This document shows positions 61,527 to 64,000 of a stretch of DNA of 64,000 nucleotides, one piece after another. The notes below the pieces were generated by a model. It did no database searches. It saw only the letters and a list, made by a program, of their open reading frames with translations, and was not told the DNA's origin. The translations under genes were made by a program, and so were the position numbers. The DNA is taken from positions 1 to 64,000 of the forward strand of contig NZ_VTOJ01000004.1 in the NCBI RefSeq assembly GCF_009176545.1, read 5' to 3'. The stretch is from Salinigranum salinum. Its GTDB lineage: Archaea; Halobacteriota; Halobacteria; Halobacteriales; Haloferacaceae. Position 1 is the first letter of the stretch. Each line of letters opens with the position of its first letter.

Positions 61527-63092
61527 CTACAGGCTGGCGCCCTCCAGTCCCAGCTCTGCCGCTACATCGGTGACCGCCTGCTCGATCCGGCCGACTTCAT
61601 CACCGTACTGTTCGGCCGCTACATCCGCTCGTCCCGCGCCGCGCTCAAATGCCTCGATCCGCGTGCCGGTGTGTTCGACCGCCTCAGCGAGCCACGCCTC
61701 CCGAGTGGCCTCGTCGACGGTCGCGATCGACTCCGGCTCAATGGCGACATTCACGCGATCGCCCGCTTCGTAGGGCCGGAGCTTGCCAACCACGGCGACG
61801 TACGACGGCGTGTCCGCCTGCTGGAGGAACTGCATCGCCTCTGGCTGGTACTGACCCGCGTAGACGAACACGGGCTCAGAGCCAGCGTACACGCGGCCAC
61901 GCCAGTACTCGCTGTTCGACCCGACATCCTGCGCCTCGGTGAGCGCACCAACGATCAGGACGCGGTTCACCGCGACGCCGGTAGGCGAGAGGCTGAGTAC
62001 AGGCGCCCGCTCCTCGTCGGACTCTTGGAAGGTGTGCGTCGAGGCATTGATCTCCTGAGCGAGCATCCGCTGAGCCGGCTGGCGGCCCGTCACCGCGGGC
62101 TCGAGCGTCTCGTCACTGAGGTCCTCGTCGGCGGGCCCCTCGGCCACGTCGTCGACGAGGAAGTACTCACCCACTACCGGGCCGGTCAGCTGATACCGCC
62201 GGCCGAGCACCCGCTCGGTAAGTGCGTCGACGACGACCCCGGTGTCGAGCGCGTCCATGGCCATTGCTTGTGTGTCTGCCATCGACAGCCCCGAGACCGC
62301 GACGGTCGCCTCGGCGTCGAAGATTGCGTTGATCGACCGGTGGCCGTCGTCGACGACGGCCTTGATCCGGAGGTCGAACTCACCCTCCACAGCGCCGTGT
62401 TCGCCACACCGCCCGCCCGAGAGGACCCGGGTACAGTCCGCCTCGGGACAGCGCTTGATCAGCCCCGAGCCCTCCTGGACGGCGACGACCGTCCCGCCAA
62501 CGGTGACGCCATCGGCAGCCGCGCTAACCGCCTCCTCACTGGGCTTGACAACGGTCGCCGAGTTCAGGCTCACCGAATAGCGGCCTTGGAACTCGTCGGT
62601 GACGACGTTCTGGAACTGGTACGTCTCGCCCTCGACCAGCTCAGGAAGGCCAGCACTCTCCCACATGACGAACTTGAGCCGCCCGGATTCGTCACCAAGC
62701 AGCCCGACCTGGGCGATCTTCTCACTGCGCGGTTCCCAGAGCTGGACGACTTCGGCGATGACATCGATCCACTGGTCGGCCTCGTCGACGTTCCCGAGCA
62801 TCGCACGCTCGAAGCTCGATCGCGTGGAGTAACCGGCCAGCCGGGCGAGTTCGGTCGGGAGATCCGCCCGCTCGAGGCCAGCCTCATGCACGACTCCTCG
62901 GACGACCGTCCGCACGGCCTCGTCCATCGGGACGCGGTGCGCGACCAACTCGTCGAGACGCTGTTCGATTGCCTGTCGAGTGACGCCTGCCCCGACAGCC
63001 TGGCCGTCGTCTGCGGCCGTCTCGATCGCGTCAAGATGGCTGGTGATGGTTTCCGCTCGGTCCTGCAGCTCGGTCGTGGTTGTCTGCGACAT
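61527..63092 (-). CDS. rpa: RPA single-strand DNA-binding protein fused to its RPA-associated partner
   Basis: 521 residues from ATG 63092. The first 400 resemble haloarchaeal RPA: helical start (RQAIEQRLDELVAHRVPMDEA), OB-folds with LLGDESGRLKFVMWESAGL and TYQFQNVVTDEFQGRYSVSLNSATVV, and a zinc finger with CPEADCTRVLSGGRCGEHG. From about residue 340 it reads AQRMLAQEINASTHTFQESDEERAPVLSLSPTGVAVNRVLIVGALTE... then GRVYAGSEPVFVYAGQYQPEAMQFL, the pattern of the separate RPA-associated protein (COG3390). In chromosomes these are two genes; here they are one. It protects single-stranded DNA in replication and repair. Confidence 0.88.
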   Translation of the reverse strand: MSQTTTTELQDRAETITSHLDAIETAADDGQAVGAGVTRQAIEQRLDELVAHRVPMDEAVRTVVRGVVHEAGLERADLPTELARLAGYSTRSSFERAMLGNVDEADQWIDVIAEVVQLWEPRSEKIAQVGLLGDESGRLKFVMWESAGLPELVEGETYQFQNVVTDEFQGRYSVSLNSATVVKPSEEAVSAAADGVTVGGTVVAVQEGSGLIKRCPEADCTRVLSGGRCGEHGAVEGEFDLRIKAVVDDGHRSINAIFDAEATVAVSGLSMADTQAMAMDALDTGVVVDALTERVLGRRYQLTGPVVGEYFLVDDVAEGPADEDLSDETLEPAVTGRQPAQRMLAQEINASTHTFQESDEERAPVLSLSPTGVAVNRVLIVGALTEAQDVGSNSEYWRGRVYAGSEPVFVYAGQYQPEAMQFLQQADTPSYVAVVGKLRPYEAGDRVNVAIEPESIATVDEATREAWLAEAVEHTGTRIEAFERGAGRADVAAEQYGDEVGRIEQAVTDVAAELGLEGASL

Positions 63093-63290
63093 CTCGGTGT
63101 TCTCCGAGGACGCTCGACGCGCCGTCGCGCCCATAGACGCCGTGTCGAGGGCTACGTCACGCCTCTCTGAGCCTCCTCACTCCATTGCTATTGATAAAGG
63201 CCGGACGGCAGGCTGGACCTGCTGGCGGGTGACTCGCCCTCTCGACTCTCCCTGTCGCGGCTCCAGTCTCGAGCGACGACGTCCGCGTTC

Positions 63291-64000
63291 TCATGACAAT
63301 CGCCGCCAGAGCCAGCGTCCAATCCGTGATCCGCGGGTATCATCGGGCGACTTCTCATCTTCCTGTACTGATTCGGGGGGTCCGGGTACTTGCTCGGCGG
63401 CCTCGGTATCGTCCCGAGCCCGGAGAGGCTCCTCCTCGCGATCAAGATCTCCATCTGGTGGTGCGGCTGGTTGCCCTCGCGGCTCGATATCGCGCAAGTC
63501 GGGGTCGGTCTCGAACGACTCGGCCTCTCTGGGCGGAGCCGAGTCATCGGCCTGGAGATCGAGCGCGATCCGGTACCACCGGAGCCGGGTCTCAAGGTCC
63601 GCGATCCGCTGCTCGTATGCGTCGAGCTGCTTCTGCTGGCGCTTCACCTTGGTCGCTAGCCGCTGTGCGTCCTCGATCGCGCCCATGTCGATTGACGGCG
63701 CCGGCCTGTCCGTCGACCCGTTCGGAGAACGACCCTGACCCGTCCCGTGTGTCGGCGAGGATGGATCGGTTCGTCCGCCTGCAGGCTCTGCTGTCGGCCA
63801 CTGATCGCCGCCGTCGTCCGTTTCGGAGTCCGCCGCTGGTGGACTGTAGTAGTCATCGAGCTTCAATAGCGTCCGAGCGACGCAGACAGCGCCGTAGGTC
63901 GCTCCGTTGCCGTAGTGCCGTCGGTCCCATTTCTCCCGGTAGAGCCCCGAGTCCCGGAACAGCCGGTCCATCCGGTCAGGATCGCCGCCGGTCCAGAATC
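63291..64000 (-). CDS. C-terminal part of a primase/helicase-like protein (runs off the right edge)
   Basis: About 236 residues are in the window; the frame is open to the right edge. The first readable part, WTGGDPDRMDRLFRDSGLYR, then EKWDRRHYGNGATYG, is the helical motif found near the start of the D5-like or NrS-1-like primase-polymerase domain. The following 180 residues are a low-complexity tail with a coiled coil (QRLATKVKRQQKQLDAYEQRIADLETRL) and an E/D/P-rich end. The catalytic part would be to the right. Such genes make primers in plasmids and viruses, fitting the other replication genes here. Confidence 0.65.
   Translation of the reverse strand, partial: FWTGGDPDRMDRLFRDSGLYREKWDRRHYGNGATYGAVCVARTLLKLDDYYSPPAADSETDDGGDQWPTAEPAGGRTDPSSPTHGTGQGRSPNGSTDRPAPSIDMGAIEDAQRLATKVKRQQKQLDAYEQRIADLETRLRWYRIALDLQADDSAPPREAESFETDPDLRDIEPRGQPAAPPDGDLDREEEPLRARDDTEAAEQVPGPPESVQEDEKSPDDTRGSRIGRWLWRRLS

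Noticed and set aside
61671..63170. Plus-strand frame of 499 codons opposite the RPA fusion
   Set aside because: Antisense shadow of a gene with clear OB-fold motifs.
1..64000. rRNA and tRNA genes
   Set aside because: No stretch with clover-leaf arms or recognisable rRNA sequence was seen in reading, though a tRNAscan run would be decisive.

Overview
The window looks like part of a haloarchaeal (class Halobacteria) megaplasmid or secondary chromosome. Base composition is GC-rich in most regions, the proteins are strongly acidic, and there are archaeal information-processing genes throughout: TBP, TFB, two Orc1/Cdc6 proteins, PCNA, RPA-type OB-fold proteins, HerA/NurA and Mre11/Rad50. Tat-type lipoproteins and short or absent 5' leaders also fit. 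I see no rRNA, tRNA or chromosomal housekeeping operon. The gene set (own replication initiator with an iteron origin, ParA, integrase, defence genes, basal transcription factors) is that of an accessory replicon.

Region by region. 1-6830 (minus strand): an end-resection operon, mre11-rad50-nurA-unknown-herA, with herA running off the left edge. 7049-8010: a dispersed inverted repeat, a small gene, and the wreck of a B-family DNA polymerase. 8011-21911 (plus strand): a complete BREX phage-defence operon in the order brxE, brxA, brxB, brxC, pglX, pglZ, brxL, mixing a type-6 marker (brxE) with the type-1 set. It is followed by a helicase-like remnant, a TBP gene and a convergent GmrSD-like DUF262/DUF1524 gene. 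25541-26996: ParA-type partition locus wrapped in AATAG repeats. 27278-34320: a more AT-rich island with a transposase, a small regulator, a DEDD exonuclease-like protein, membrane proteins, a short Orc1, a lipoprotein and a frameshifted secreted protein. It ends at a perfect 16-8-16 palindrome directly before a tyrosine recombinase.

35.6-40.2 kb holds small haloarchaeal proteins, two regulators, an amphi-Trp protein, a lipoprotein and a DUF192 protein. 40260-42679 is the likely replication origin: an Orc1/Cdc6 gene with at least nine copies of a 20-bp repeat on both sides. 42.9-56.7 kb (minus strand) carries a SWIM zinc-finger protein, a VWA protein and MoxR-like AAA+ ATPase, a HEPN-type protein, a regulator plus partner pair, a DUF6166 protein, PCNA, a zinc ribbon and TFB. 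57-64 kb holds an OB-fold protein, a TRAM protein, UPF0212, a solo TnpB element, an RPA protein fused to its RPA-associated partner, and the C-terminal part of a primase/helicase-like protein.

The most striking unexplained signal is an inverted repeat, GTTACCCCAC-N(19-24)-GTGGGGTAAC, present seven times over 54 kb, nearly always in gaps upstream of a gene. Its half-sites are about three helical turns apart. It looks like the operator of a replicon-wide regulon, or a dispersed partition or nucleoid site. Together the genes suggest a replicon that carries its own replication and recombination tools, its own basal transcription factors and a layered defence island.
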